Of a stretch of DNA of 64,000 bases, positions 27,640 through 40,200 are shown in pieces. Position 1 is the first letter of the stretch, and each line of letters starts with the position of its first letter. This DNA is from Monarcha castaneiventris obscurior (taxonomy: Eukaryota > Chordata > Aves > Passeriformes > Monarchidae): the NCBI GenBank assembly GCA_026261815.1, contig JAMPIT010000484.1, positions 9,708,501-9,772,500 on the forward strand, in the 5' to 3' direction. Below the pieces are notes generated by a model. That model saw nothing but the letters and a program-made list of their open reading frames with translations. It did not search any database and was not told the origin of the DNA. The translations under genes were made by a program, and so were the position numbers.

Positions 27640-27871
27640 CCCCACACTGAAAGTACCAAAAAGGGTCTGTGCCCCCTTTAGCTCAGTCTTTGCCATCCTC
27701 CCCGCAAAACCCCTTCCCTCTCACTCCCTCTGCCACTGCCTAAAGCTCGACTCTATTTCACAGTAATCATACATTAATTTGGAGCCGGCAGCCCCTCGCA
27801 GAGCCAGGCAGAGGTGCGGAGGGAGCAGCGGCACAGAGCCATGTGAGTGCAGCGCTGGAGGCTGCAGGAAG
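27640..27871 (+). promoter_or_regulatory. GRIP2: Putative GRIP2 promoter and 5' leader
   Basis: The 230 bases before the GRIP2 ATG change from AT-rich intergenic DNA to a C/T-rich block (27675-27740) and then to a GC- and CpG-rich leader (27780-27871, continuing to about 27970). No TATA box is evident; the only AT-rich element near the leader is catacattaatt at about 27768-27779. This fits a TATA-less, weak CpG promoter. The transcription start cannot be fixed from sequence alone. The leader contains one upstream ATG, at 27841, described separately. Confidence 0.5.
27841..27846 (+). promoter_or_regulatory. Start-stop upstream ORF (ATG TGA) in the GRIP2 leader
   Basis: The leader carries ATG immediately followed by TGA, with a good upstream context (gagcc before ATG), 25 bases before the main ATG. 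Start-stop elements are minimal upstream ORFs that stall initiating ribosomes and lower translation of the main frame. The same bases (at|gtgagtgc) also resemble a splice donor, so this could instead mark a non-coding alternative splice. It matters only if transcription starts upstream of 27841, which is inferred rather than shown. Confidence 0.5.
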
Positions 27872-27926
27872 ATGTTCGCTGTCTCGCTCAAGTGCCGGCT
27901 CGGGGTGGTGAGACGGAGGAGCAAAG
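27872..27926 (+). CDS. GRIP2: GRIP2 first coding exon (canonical N-terminus), partial gene
   Basis: Eighteen codons read MFAVSLKCRLGVVRRRSK, followed by one base of a split codon and a donor (AAA G|GTATGG, GT at 27927-27928). From memory, mammalian GRIP2 begins MLAVSLKWRLGVVRRRPK-D: 15 of 18 residues agree, differing at positions 2, 8 and 17. The paralogue GRIP1 begins MIAVSFKCRCQILRRLTK-D, so SLK and LGVVRRR favour GRIP2, while Cys8 resembles GRIP1. The phase-1 end predicts Asp as the next residue, as in both paralogues. GRIP2 is a cytoplasmic multi-PDZ scaffold that binds AMPA receptor GluA2/3 C-termini and other partners at synapses and in trafficking vesicles. Only this exon is present; the PDZ exons must lie beyond 64000. 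The start ATG has A at -3 and no in-frame ATG upstream. The exon sits in a small CpG-rich patch, as expected for a first exon. The identification rests on recalled sequence and exon phase, not on a search. Confidence 0.82.
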
Positions 27927-28125
27927 GTATGGTCAGAGCGGAGCAGCTCGTTCCTGCCTGCGAGAGGGACTTGGAGGGCACTCACTTGAGTATTTACTTT
28001 TCCTTAGCAGGGCAAGAGGAAAAAATGCTACTTGCTCTGTGATTGATTCTCACCCTCTGTGCATTGGCAGACAGGAGCAGGATTATTTTAATTTCTTGCA
28101 TGTCCTATATTTTTCAGATGCTGGA

Positions 28126-28141
28126 TTTTTTTTTTTTTTTT
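28126..28141. repeat. Poly-T tract (16 T)
   Basis: An uninterrupted T run 200 bases downstream of the GRIP2 exon donor, within the proposed intron. Confidence 0.95.
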
Positions 28142-30921
28142 CTGTTGACTCTCTGGATTTTTTTCTCTATTCATCTGCCACGGTTATTACTGCAGTAAAG
28201 TAGATTTAGGTGTGCCTCAGAGTCTCACAAGGTTTCCCTCCTCCCATGTGGGAGCTGTTAATTTGCAGGGAGAAGCATTTGGGTGTCGGACTCCACCAGA
28301 CTGTTAGGGAGTCATGGTGCCTAGCCCTCCCTACCAGAAGGGGAGGGAGTTGAAAGGATGAGAAACCTGGCAGGATAATGGGGAGAAAACCAACTTTGAG
28401 AAGATTTGAGGAAGACTAATATTTTCTTTCAGAGCAAGTTAATCTGAGATGGGACAGTTTCTGTACTCACCATCCTGCGGTGTTGCATGTGATCAGAAGT
28501 GAAGAAGTTTTGTTGTGCTGGACTGTGATCCCAGGGTCCCTCACCCCCAGTTTTGCTGTGCGAGTGTTCGGATGTCTCTGCACTCCTGGCTCACGGGGTG
28601 TGCTGCAGCTGGGGCTCGGTCCCGCTGCTGTTGCCTTTGATTTCTGGGAGGTTTGCATTTTAATGGAGCCTGGAGCAGATCTCACCACTGGGAGCTCGAC
28701 TCCCCTGTGCAAGCCCTTCCAGCCGGCGGCACTCCTGCAGCAGATCAAAGCCCTTTGCTGTTAAGGAAGATGACCTGCATTTTTATAGGGACCTCTAAAG
28801 CAAAACAGCTTTTAGGGGCTCAGTGGAACTCGGATGCTATTGATTCCAGACTTCACTGAATGCATAAACACAGCTTTTAGCTTCACTTAAGGGGAGAGGG
28901 ACTTACATGCTGATGCAAGGATCTGTGTGCTGACATATAGAAACTCGGTCAGGACCGGCAGGTACAAAACTTTGGTAGCAAAGAAAAAGGCTTGAACCCA
29001 ACGCACAAGTTTCTGATGTGGACTGGACCTTAAGTGTAGGGTGCAATTCCAATGTGTGACTTGCCTAGTAAGTAAACAAGTATTTGCTCAGATCAAGGTC
29101 GCAATTCTGTGGGACAGACGTGAGTAGAGAGCAGGAGCCTGGGGGCTGCTTCACTTGACATCGGTCACTGGGGTGCTAAGAGAGCAAGGGAGCATGTGGC
29201 TTGTGATTGTGCTCCTTCCTCAGAGTGTGCACAGGCAGTGAGATGCTCTCTTGTGTTCTTTGCTGCACACAAGGGCACGTTCACCCCAGGGTTACAGTCC
29301 TGCTGTGGCAGCCTCAGAACCTATTTCAGATGTATGAATTTGTATTTGGCATCATTTGCCTTTGACAGTTTATCCTCATGTTTCTTTGTTTCTTTGCCTC
29401 CATGGTTTGGAGGCTTCATGGGCTTCTCTCTGCACTGGAAGGAGTTTCATGTTTGCAATCAAACAGGGTGGCACAGGCAGGATTCCACCTTCTAGAGTGA
29501 TGCCTGGAAGTGTTTGGATCAAACATAGCCCTGGGGTCCCTTTTTAGTTGGCGGATGCCAGGAGAAGATCTGGTGCCTTATTAGTTTTTACAGTTCTTTT
29601 TCCCTGGCATGCTTTTTTGCTAAATATCCTTAAGGAATTGGCAGTAGTGTTGGAACATGAGGGGTTTTTCTTCTGCAGTTCTCCAGGAAAGTTAGAAACA
29701 CCAGAACAGGCAGAATAAGTGCATTTGTGCCTGCAAAACACTGAGTATGCAGCCTGGGATTGTAATGAAGATTAAAAAAAGTGCTATCCCTGTACTGCCT
29801 GATAAAGTTTTAGTGGCTTTAGTTGAAATATTTAGAATTGACTTAGATCACCTGCATTTCTTAGTGACAGATTTAAATGTGAGGATTGCTAATCCAATGC
29901 TAAATTTTACTGCTTTGATCAAGGATTAAACTGAGCTGGAAGTGGCTTTTGGGACTGGAGCTTTGAAATGAACAACCAGAGAGAGACGTTGTTACTTGTC
30001 TTCAGCATTTGGGGACAGATGACGTTTAAAGAACATCTCCAAAAGATTGATCAAAAATAAATGATGCCTGGGCACTTTGGTACCAGAACGAGCCCATCAT
30101 GACTGGGCAGCAACCAAGGATGGGAGCTGCTATGAATTATGTTCGTGAGTAATGAAACTCTGCTGCATTTCACATCTGTAGATGCTCAAAAGCTCACTAG
30201 CTATCTGTTGCATCGTAGGAGATGGTCAGGCCATTATTTGGCACTAAAAATTCCCACCACCTTTTGAAGAGAGACAGGAAGACATGTCAAAGGTGATGTG
30301 TGAAAGAGAGTGGGAGATACCCCAGCCCAGGTATCTGTTGGTCCTCTGGTCCAGGTGTTTATGACCCAGTGTCCCAAAGCCGTGCTCTGCCTGGCTCTGC
30401 AGGTGGATCCTTGCTGAGGGGAGACTCCTCTGCTAAAGTGGATTTTAATTAACTATAAGGTTAGGTGTTCAAATCTCAGCTATAGTGGCTGCTGTTAGTT
30501 CTGTGTAGTTTTAATTTTGAACATCCTCACAGAAATGAGGATTGATCTCCCTGTACAAATTGATCTCCCTTCTACTCTCTGCTTCAAAATAGACCCCTTC
30601 CCCCAACTTTCTGCCTTCTGTGCTATTTTCTTTTCCGTCCCTCAAACTCTGCCTGCTCCTCCCCAGCTAATCCCCTCACTTTGGGGAGAAATTCTTGCTG
30701 TCAGTCCTCTTGGATTCCTGCTTTCCTTCTCTTTCTGAGCCCTTGAGCTTTTCCTGGCATGATGAGCATTCACAGTTAATCCACCAGGCATTCGTCCTGT
30801 TGGCTGGGGCTGGCAGCACTTCCCTGCCCACAGCTCTCAGCTGTCTTTGGCCAACATTGGCTTATACAGCTCTAGGGCTCCTCAGTCCTCTTCAAGGACC
30901 CTTGATCCTCTGCAGAAGGTG

Positions 30922-30927
30922 CTACTG
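30922..30927. repeat. Target-site duplication CTACTG, left copy
   Basis: These six bases immediately precede the TGT start of the solo LTR and are repeated exactly at 31273-31278. Confidence 0.85.
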
Positions 30928-31272
30928 TGTCGTCCTGGTTTTCACAGTGCTCCATGTTTTTGCCTTTGTAGTAGAAGTTCTCATGCACTTTCTATAAACA
31001 TAGCTCTTGTTTTCCTAACCGGCTAAGAATGTTTACTGAATGTTCTGATAGTGTTCATACCTTTCTCCAAGGCGGAGAAAGGTGATAGACTGTATTCCTA
31101 TCCTGTAAAATGCTAGAGGTGTTAACCTCATCCACCAATGTATGATTGTTTTAGAAGAGGTATAAAAGTGAGAGAATAAAGGTGGGAGGCTCTCTCTCTT
31201 TTGGCCTCGACTTGGATCTGACCTGCGGCTACCTGCTGTTTGAATCTGCGTGTCGTGTCCGAGAGAGCCACA
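30928..31272 (+). mobile_element. Solo LTR of an avian endogenous retrovirus, 345 bp
   Basis: The element begins TGTCGTCCTGG and ends GAGCCACA, giving canonical TGT...ACA termini. It is flanked by a perfect 6-bp target-site duplication CTACTG (30922-30927 and 31273-31278). Inside are a TATA box (tataaaag, 31161-31168), a polyadenylation signal (AATAAA, 31175-31180), and a U5-like tail of about 75 bases. The AATAAA lies before the predicted cap site, so it would sit in U3, as in some retroviral LTRs. No gag, pol or env remains, so this is a recombination-derived solo LTR. A 6-bp duplication is usual for ERVK-like (beta-retrovirus-like) elements, but family assignment needs a repeat-library match. 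It lies in the proposed first intron of GRIP2, in the same orientation as the gene. Confidence 0.85.
31059..31083. repeat. Perfect inverted repeat in the LTR U3 region
   Basis: ACCTTTCTCC and GGAGAAAGGT are perfect 10-base complementary arms separated by 5 bases (aaggc). It lies about 80 bases upstream of the LTR TATA box, so it could be a protein-binding palindrome or a hairpin in U3. Confidence 0.8.
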
Positions 31273-31278
31273 CTACTG
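31273..31278. repeat. Target-site duplication CTACTG, right copy
   Basis: These six bases immediately follow the ACA end of the solo LTR and match 30922-30927 exactly. The absence of differences suggests that the insertion is not very old. Confidence 0.85.
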
Positions 31279-34200
31279 AAGACCCCTAAGGAATGTACAG
31301 TCACTTGTCCAATACAATAATTAAATTTTCCTCAGTATTAGTGTGTTTTTCCATTGGAAAAGCAAAATGATTTCTGTCCGGTCATGCTTGTCCTTCAGCT
31401 GAGCTCAAATGGGACTGTTTGGGGAGGGGTGGTTGGTGGTTGCCTGCCCTGCTAGCCCCCAATTACTGCAGCAAATCAACTGTATTTTATAAATAAGTAA
31501 ACAGAAGCAGTGGAGAGCCTAAATAATTAACCAGATACATGTGTCAGACTGAAAAGCGGCAAATGAGGCAATTCAAAGGTGTTCTCACTGTTTCCCCTGC
31601 TTTCCAAAGCCTGCAGCCCAATGGGAGGGGGGATGCTCTGCAAGAGCTGGTGAGACCAGCAGCTGCCTGAGCAATCAGTAGAACACACCAAGGGGCCTGG
31701 ACCCCACTGCCATGGCAGAAGAAAAGCTTGGTTACTTGGTTTGAGACATTCAAGCCTAAAACATGTTTATTTTTTGTCCACTCCAGTTCCTCCTAGCGTG
31801 TGGTGTGAATGATATAATGAAAGTAATTTTGCTGTTCCTTTGTCAAAAGCTGTCATCTGGAATATGCCAGGCATCACATCCTGTAAAAGAAAAGACATGT
31901 TCTGCTTTCCATTTACATACCTCTGTGTTTTTTAGCCTTTTAAGCTTCACTGAGTCATGTTTACTACTTTCTTTTTTGGACTAGATGTTTTCTCTTGCAT
32001 TTTGTTCTTCCTCTCTTGTGTTTGGCTGGGAACTGAGAAAATAAACAAGCAAAGAAAAAACACCCTGAAAACCCCGGGGATAAACGAAAAGAATATGTTC
32101 AGAAAAACCATCATATAGAGTGAAATTTTCAATAAAAAACCAGTTTTAGAACAGCAGCTTTTATAGTGAGACCCAGATTTTCAACGAATACCACATTTGG
32201 GCATGTAGACATCGTTGTCCCTTAGATGGAAGTTACTGCATCATGTTCAGTGTAGGAAGATGTTTGGTTTTATTTCCATGTTTTTATTGAGAACAGTGTC
32301 ATGGGAATCAATCCCAAGCACTGGGAACATGCTCTTGTGCCACTTGACCTTGTTTGCTGTACAGCAGTATCGCATTGTGAAGTGTCCTGGCTGTGTTTCA
32401 TAGCAGGGAGTGTTGCTGCAATTGGGTTTCTGTCACAAAAAGATTTGCTCGCTGCAGGAAGACAAGAAAAGTTTTGAATCTCTACTTGGCAAAGTTAAAA
32501 AAGGGCAAGCAGGTAAGCTGCTTCCATCCTGTAGAGTGATGCCAAGTCCAGAGCACTGGACAGCAACATGAGAGAGTGAAAAGTCCTGTGGAGCTTCTAC
32601 TTCTGGGGGACACAACCACTGTTACTACTGTATTTGTCCTCCAGGCCCAGAGTAGCCACCAAAATGAGGCCGATGGGCAACCAACACACAGAGAAACCAG
32701 ACTCATCCCCAGGATGAAGCTGGGGTGCTGCCCCAGGACAGCTACAGAGGTTGAGCCTGTGGTCTCAGAAAGCTGAGGCCAAGTGCAATGTTATAGCCCT
32801 CACTTAGCCACCTTTTCTTTAGGATGATTGGTGCCTCCTAGGATTTATCCTTTGAAACCTGCCTGTTTCAAAGCAGAAGGCATCTTGGAGGTGCTGCTGT
32901 GAATATTTATGGGTCTGTTCCTGCTGCAGCAATGAAAACCAGGCAGTGGTGAACACAGGAAACTCCCTCAGCCCAAACCACTGAGCTGGCAGTGATTCCT
33001 TTTCTGTCAGCGTGGCTATGCTTCACCCCTTTCCATATCTCATTAATAACTCATGATTGGGCATGTTTTATTTATGTCTCCAAATGAAGCTCATTTTTCA
33101 GCCTGATGCTGTAGCATCCCAGGTGACTGCCACCTGCTCTGAGCACTCTGTGGTTCCTTCAGCTCTGGCTCATCCCTCATCTTCCTCCAGGCTCCAGCAG
33201 CAGAGAGGATATTGATCTCTTAGGGGGGTAATTGAATGAAAAAAGCCCCTAGCAGCCCAGAGGCGGGTGATAAATCCTTGCAGAGAAGCCAGTGTGCAAG
33301 ACAAGTGTGTCTGAGGGGGCATTAACCCTTCCTGCTGGAAAGGTACAGCACGTGCTGGAATCCCATGTGCAAATCCTACCCGGATCCCACCTGTGCCTTG
33401 GTTGGAACAGGAGTGAAAGGCTACCCTGCCTTGCTTGGATCCATTACACAAGAGCAGTTGCACTGGCCCTTGGCTGTGCTGCACAGGGAGTCCCAGGCTG
33501 TTTCTGGAGTGGTTTGGAAAATCTGGGCCTTGATTTTGACCCTGCAAAAATCACAAGGGGTGAAATCCTTGTGCTCCTTGTGTATATCCATGCATCCTTT
33601 CTGTTTTGCATATAAAACCATGTGGGGGTTTTTGTCCCCATACCTTCCCTTTATGTTACTGTGATTAACAATTTGTTGTGCAGGTGATTTTAGTGGGCAT
33701 TTGTTTTCTCTGTGACAAATACTCCAGCTGTCTCCCTTGAGAAAAGTCTGGAATAGTAAGAACAGGTGCCTGTTATTGATCAGGGCTTATTTGTGTGGAT
33801 GCATTTGCCCACTGGATGCAGGGCATCACCCATCACTCTCTGTCCCATGTATCCCCTGGCACAAGGACGTGTCACAGTGACACAGGGGCAGCCCTTGAGG
33901 CTGGAAAGTGCTGCTGATTTGCATTTCTGGCTTGCAAGCTCAGCCAGGCATTTTTGGAGAAAAAAGAATAATTTCCTTAACTCAGATGACATTTAATCTG
34001 CTCTGTCATAAGGAGGAAAACTTTAAATTTGAAAAGCTGTAGAAGGTCCATGAGGTCACCACTGGCCTATTTGCAGAGTGTGCGAGCGAAGGAAATGCAC
34101 ATGCACATGGTACTGTGGTTTGATAGTTGCCATTTAACTATTTTTAAAATAAAACCCAGTTCACCGACATTGTAAGATGCCATGAGTTCAGGGTCAATAG

Positions 34201-37200
34201 AAACAACATTTAAAAATATTATTTTGGAATTATCATGTTGCTGCTTATGAGATGCATCTGAAGTTTCTGTTTTTTCCATTGTGTATGTGTCACCAGAGAG
34301 GGTTTGGATGTTAAAACCATGGATCTAAAGGAAGTTGTTTTCCCTGTTTGTCACTGAGCTACTTTCCTCTTGACTCCATTCCTCACATACAGCTATGGGA
34401 CATTTTTGTCACAGTCTTCTAAGTCAGTGAATAATACAAAGCAGCTTGGAAGGCAGCATTTAAAACACGTGAGGAAGTACCTTGATCTCCTATTCCCCTG
34501 CACCTGTACAACTTTTTATCCATAGCATTTCTTCCCTCATGTACAGGCATCTGACTTTGCACACTCACAGGCTTGTGCCAAATCACAGTTCTTCATTTAT
34601 TTTGGAGCTGACAGGGAATCTGCAGTGGGTCTGTCTGGAGGCCAATCTGCTTCTGTGCCTCAGGGCCATGTCAAGGAGATTGTATTAGCTTCTCTGCTCT
34701 CTCAGTGTGGCAGTAAGTACTTTCCTTTTAATTGTAAAAAATCACCTCAGTTTGACAGTATTGAAAGTCTAAAATCACCCCATGGGCACCCTCAGTAAAT
34801 TCTGTGTAATGCTGTTTTCCCTCCTCATCAAAGTCTTAAAATTCATGCTCCTACCAGGCTGATCTGTGCCTCCAGTGTGACATCTGGAACAAGACAAAAT
34901 TATAATCCCGTATCAATAAAAATGAATCTTTTTCTTTAACTTCTTTCTTCTATATTCACCTCCAAAAATATATTCTTTAAAGGTGCTAGAAAGGCAGAAA
35001 CTGAAGTTATCTACAGACTGATGTTACTAGTATGGGATGTTTTATATACTTGCTGGCAGATCTGGCTTTCTATCCTGTCTCAGTGTAAATACCTGGTAAG
35101 GAAGTAGGTTTTTATTTCATACTTTGAAGGAGTTACTTTGAACGGTAATGGATAAAATGAAATTAATTTATTAACTAGCAAAATATTTTAACAATGTATT
35201 GCAGAAGAGTAAGAGTACAAAAATAATGTGACGTTTCAGCATTCTGGTTCTGATGGAATCCTGAGATGATAAGAAGGCCACATATTGGCAAGGTATAAAT
35301 GTCTGTATTTTAATCTTGTATTTTTGTAGTCTAGCCAAAGAAAATGTTTCCATGAGTTTTCCATGAGTTACAGATACAAACAGAAAACTAAACGACACTG
35401 ACTTTTTCTGTAGGCTGAAATTACGGTAATTTTTCAATTACTTTCAACAAATCTGGTGACCACTAGCTGTTCCCTTAATGCAACTGTTAGCTAATAACAG
35501 GAAGTGCTTCCCTAGCGTTCTGCTCCCTCCTGGATACGTTGTGCTGGCTCATTTAGCTCAGTTAAAAGGAATGATCTGTTTCCTTGCAGAGTGTCCTGGG
35601 AGGGGGTCTGAACAGGATTCCTCTATTCACTTTTTACTCTGTTGTATGAGCTACTTACACCCCACTGTACTCAGGACAAAGAAAATAGCACTGTGTGCCT
35701 CATCCTTGGGTCTAAGTCCTTGGGAAAAAAAAAGAAATCCATTGTTTTCTTGTAATATGGGCTTGTAAAAGCTTTTCTCTAAATGTGCTGTGTTGTGCAT
35801 TTGAGGCTCACTGGGTCTGACATGCTGGAGTTAGGGTTGTGTCCTTGCCCAGTCTGGCAGCCTAGTGCTGAACTCTTCTCCTCTTCTTGGTTTCACTCAG
35901 CTCCTGAGGGTTATTGTAACCTAGTTTTTTGTGAGTGATTTCCTTTCCTCTCTGTTCCAATTGCTCTTTTTGCTTTACGGAGTACAGCCAGATTAATCAC
36001 ACAAAGCCGTGGAAATCAACAGCAGTGTGTAATTCAGGGCTTGATAACTGACTGTGGGGGGGCACAAGGGAAGGGTTGTGCTCTTTACAAAATTGCCACA
36101 TGATATGTCAATCCCCAAGACATACGTCTGCGTTGCCTTTTTTACAATCTATTTCAGGAAACGCAAGCCAAAAGGAAACTAAGTGCCTTTTAAAATAAAT
36201 GGTCTGTCTTTGCAACCTATCTGCCCCTTCTCATCTGAGTGCGTTGGAGTGTAGCAGAACAGTCATGAGATAATGTTTTCTCCTCATACACACTCTTTTT
36301 TCCACTGAGAAAACATGCCTGAGCAGAAAATGAATGCTTTGGGCATTCGTCCAGAATCTTGCAGTGGGTTGCTTCATGCTATTGCTGTGTCTGTGCTGCT
36401 TGGAGAGATCAGCATGCATTGCACTGGGGCCAAATGCCAATTAGAGAATAAAAGTGATTACAAACGATCACTTGTGAGGTATCTTTGTGTGAGGATAATT
36501 TTCACTGAGGTACCTCAGCCTAAACAGGAAGTTTGCAGAGGCTCAGCGCTGTCTGTGAGAAGATGTGGCCTTTTCTCTGCTGGCATGTAACCAAGACAAG
36601 GTATCAGCCTTTTTCACTTCAAGCCTTTGCACATTATGCTTGGGGTTTTCCCCCCTCCCCTCTCTGCTTGCTTATATCTTGTTTTGCTTAAAATACATTT
36701 GCATATCTTTAAGAGTTTTCGGAAATCAGGAATATAGCTGATACCTCTGGCAGTGATGAAGGCAGAGTCTCTCTCCATCTAATTCCTTCTCAGCTCTATT
36801 GCAACCATATAAGTGGTCTAAGAAATGAAGATTTGGGAGTTTTTTTAATTAAAAGGGAAAGTCAGAACTCAGAGATGCATGAGATCTGCAGAGTTTTGAT
36901 GTACCTGCCATTAGAAACTCCTTCAGGAGTCCAGGATGAACTTTGTATCCACAGACAGAATGAAAAGAAAGAGACATTTTTATGAGAAATAGGTAATGAC
37001 TGGGTGGTCAGGATATTCACGTGAGCAGAGAGATCCCACCTCAGATCCCTGATGTGCCTGATTTAGATCTGTAGTTGGAATTGCCATCTCAGGTTATCTT
37101 AGGTTATCAACTATGACATGTACAGCTTCTGTATCATCATAGAAACAACAAAAGAAATACTGGTTTTGCAAGAGAAAAATACTTCCCCACTTGGATTCAC

Positions 37201-40200
37201 TGCCAGTGCAACAAGAAAAGCACGGAGATATGAATCCAGTAACACAGGTCTCTCTTCCTGAAATAATTCTTCTTCTGCCTCAAAGTGAGGGCTTCAAGGG
37301 TAAGTGTTGTTTTTTCCAATATCCCTTCAGTGATCCCTGCTGGAAAATAAAATAATGCCCAGTTAATTTACTTCACCAGGTGCTGTAGCCATACATTAGC
37401 AATACCTGTGGTCTTACATCTCAGAGGTACTGGCAAGGTCTTTTCTTTGACAAAAATCAATCCTCGATTGATAAAACAGGAAGAAATAACTCCTTTTTGT
37501 TTCTATGATATGTAGCTGAACAGTCATAAAGATGAGACATTTTCAGAAAGCAAGGAATTTAAATAGTAATAATACGCTGCCTGTGTTCCACCTGTAAAGC
37601 AAGCGTTGCTTGCCTGAGCAGTTCATTACTTACGCATTTTCTTTCTTTGAATCTATTGTCATGTTTTCTGATGAAATCCCTTCCTGCCCTTGAAAGAGCT
37701 ATTGCTTACAGTTTTGTCTTCAAGCAATGAACATAATAATAGATATTAAAATGACTCAAGAAATTCAGGTAGTGGAGCACCCACATATATACATTCCTTT
37801 CTGGGAAAATAAAGAGGAAGAAATATAGGGAAGGGATAAAACAGACTGATTTGAACAACAAAAAGCAATTCTAGCATCCTTCACAGGGAAATTAAAATGC
37901 TTGTGGTGTTTCTGATATATTTTTATTGAAAAACAGTCAGGAAGTGAGCTCTTGTTGAGCAAGTTCAGGTGCTGGCTGGCTGGCTGAGGTGCTATCATTT
38001 GGAACAGTGGAGCAGGCTGATTTCAGGTTGTCCAACAGCACAGGAAACATGCTGATGGTTAAAGCTTCTATGGCAGGTGTAGCCTGATTTTGGGAACCTC
38101 AGGGGGTGAAGTAAACCCTGCACAAGCCCTGACCCTTCAGGATATATATATTACTGTGGTCAATACAAATGGATTAGCGGCAGTCTTGGGTTCATGCTCC
38201 CAGTCCATAGGGACACACCTAAGGAGAGAACAAGAGCGGGGTCCTGTTCCCACTCCTGGGCATCAGGTGAAGTTCAACCCAAGGACAGGAGGGTATCATC
38301 AGCCTTTAAATCTCACCAAAGCTGTAGGTCTCCAGAGGTGGCCTTGGGTCACAGGAGGAAGTTTGTTCATGCATGTCCTACTCACTCATACATGGGTCAG
38401 AGCCTGGATATCCTCCGTGTTCATTCCTTGGGGACCCATTTCAGGTCTGTGCTGTCTCCCCAACACTGCCACAGGGAATGTGATTCAGAGCTGTAGTGCC
38501 TGGAGGGAGCCCAGTCTGAGCAGTGGGTTGGTGAGTTGGGACACCAGTGGCACAACCTTCATTGCTGGCTTTACCCATGGTCTTGGGATGTTGGAGTTTA
38601 CAGCACTGACTTGCCAGAACTCTGCCACACCTAGAGTATTTTCCAATAAAGCCCTTTATCTGCTACTTTTATGGTAGCTTGGGGTAACATGATGTTTTCT
38701 TTTTCCAACAGTTGCACCGCTTTTTTTTTCCTGCACATAAGTATTAAACGCTGTTTGCTGAATATTTCACTTGTTCTTATTTGGGCTGAAGGTTTCTGTT
38801 ACCACTGGCCCTTAGGGGACCAATTTAGCTGCATTGAACCAGTTTTGGTGTTCAGTTCCTTCTTTTCAAAGAGCTGCATTTACACATCAGTTGAACCCTT
38901 CGTATGCTGGCATCTTCCACACTTCCAGCTCAATGAATGTTTAAAAATGATATGTCTATCCCCACACACAGATATGCCTCTGCCTTCGAAATGCTGGGGG
39001 GACATGAAAGTCCTGCTGAGAAGCGGGGGAGATTTTGATGAAAATGATGTCCCGCAAGGGACACAACCTCATTCCAGCTGAGTGAGGTTTTATGCACAGA
39101 AATGCAAAATATTCAGCCCATATACCATTAAAGTGTTGCAGCAAAGCCTCCCCAAGCCAGTGAGTGCCTCAGTAAATTCTGAATTGCTGACCAAGTCTCA
39201 GTTCTCTGCCCTCACCTGTGCTATGACACCGGCTTTTACAACTGCAAACGTCCTGCAACATCCTGTTGTTTGTGGGGTTCTTGTCCCTGGTAAACCTTGA
39301 CCCTGCTGGTGTCTTGTGCACACACCTTGATGGGCAAGCCTACAAAATTTACTCTGCTCTCTTTCAGTCTTACTAAGAGAAGCAGGCGGAGGAAGTAATT
39401 CCATAGTCTATTGTGTTTTTCTGGTAAAATGCACAGGATTAAAGTTCTTTTGGTGCCCATAGGATTACACTTGGATATTGGAAATACACCAAGTGTGAGT
39501 ATTGTTTTAGATTAGGACTTTCCTTAATTTAACCAGAGGTGTGATGTTGCTATCATGGTGGAAGAGAGAAGGCTTTATGTTTCATTACAGATAATTTTCA
39601 GAAGCATCATTCTGACATCAGCACATGGGTCTTTTCATGAGGCTGGTGCCCTGCAATCACACAGAAGCTGTAGAAAAGCCCATCTCACTGTCTTATCTGA
39701 ATCATCTTCCCACACTCAGCTGCATAGGAATCAACCTATTCAAACTTTACAGGATAAAAACACTAGAGCCAAAACAAACTCCTGTAGAGGATCCATGAAG
39801 GTGGTGTATGCCTGTGTGCTGCACTGAGTGCGTGAATACCCCTAAGTTCTGTATATTCCTTCTGGGCCATTAAGCAGGATCTTTATTTCCTGTCAGATTG
39901 TAGCATCTGAGCGATGGATTGCAGAACCCTGCCTATAGCCTACCAATCAGTTTAACTTCTCAAAGCCTTTTTGGGGCTCTATAAGCAGAATATATAATTA
40001 TTTAGAGTTTGTCTTGCTGTAGCTCTTGGCACAATGGAATCCACATGGTCTTTCACCCTACTTGGCACAACCCTTTCTCACTGTAGGATGGAGAAAGCCT
40101 GATGGAAAGGGCTGTGATGCAAATGTTAGTACTTAAGATCTCCATCACAAGCTGCAGTAACAGAAGTGTGCTGGGTCTGGTGTGGTGTGTGGGGAAGGAA

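Noticed and set aside
30455..30500. tRNA B-box-like string (ggtgttcaaatctcagc)
   Set aside because: There is no A-box, acceptor stem or cloverleaf around it. At most it is a decayed SINE fragment.
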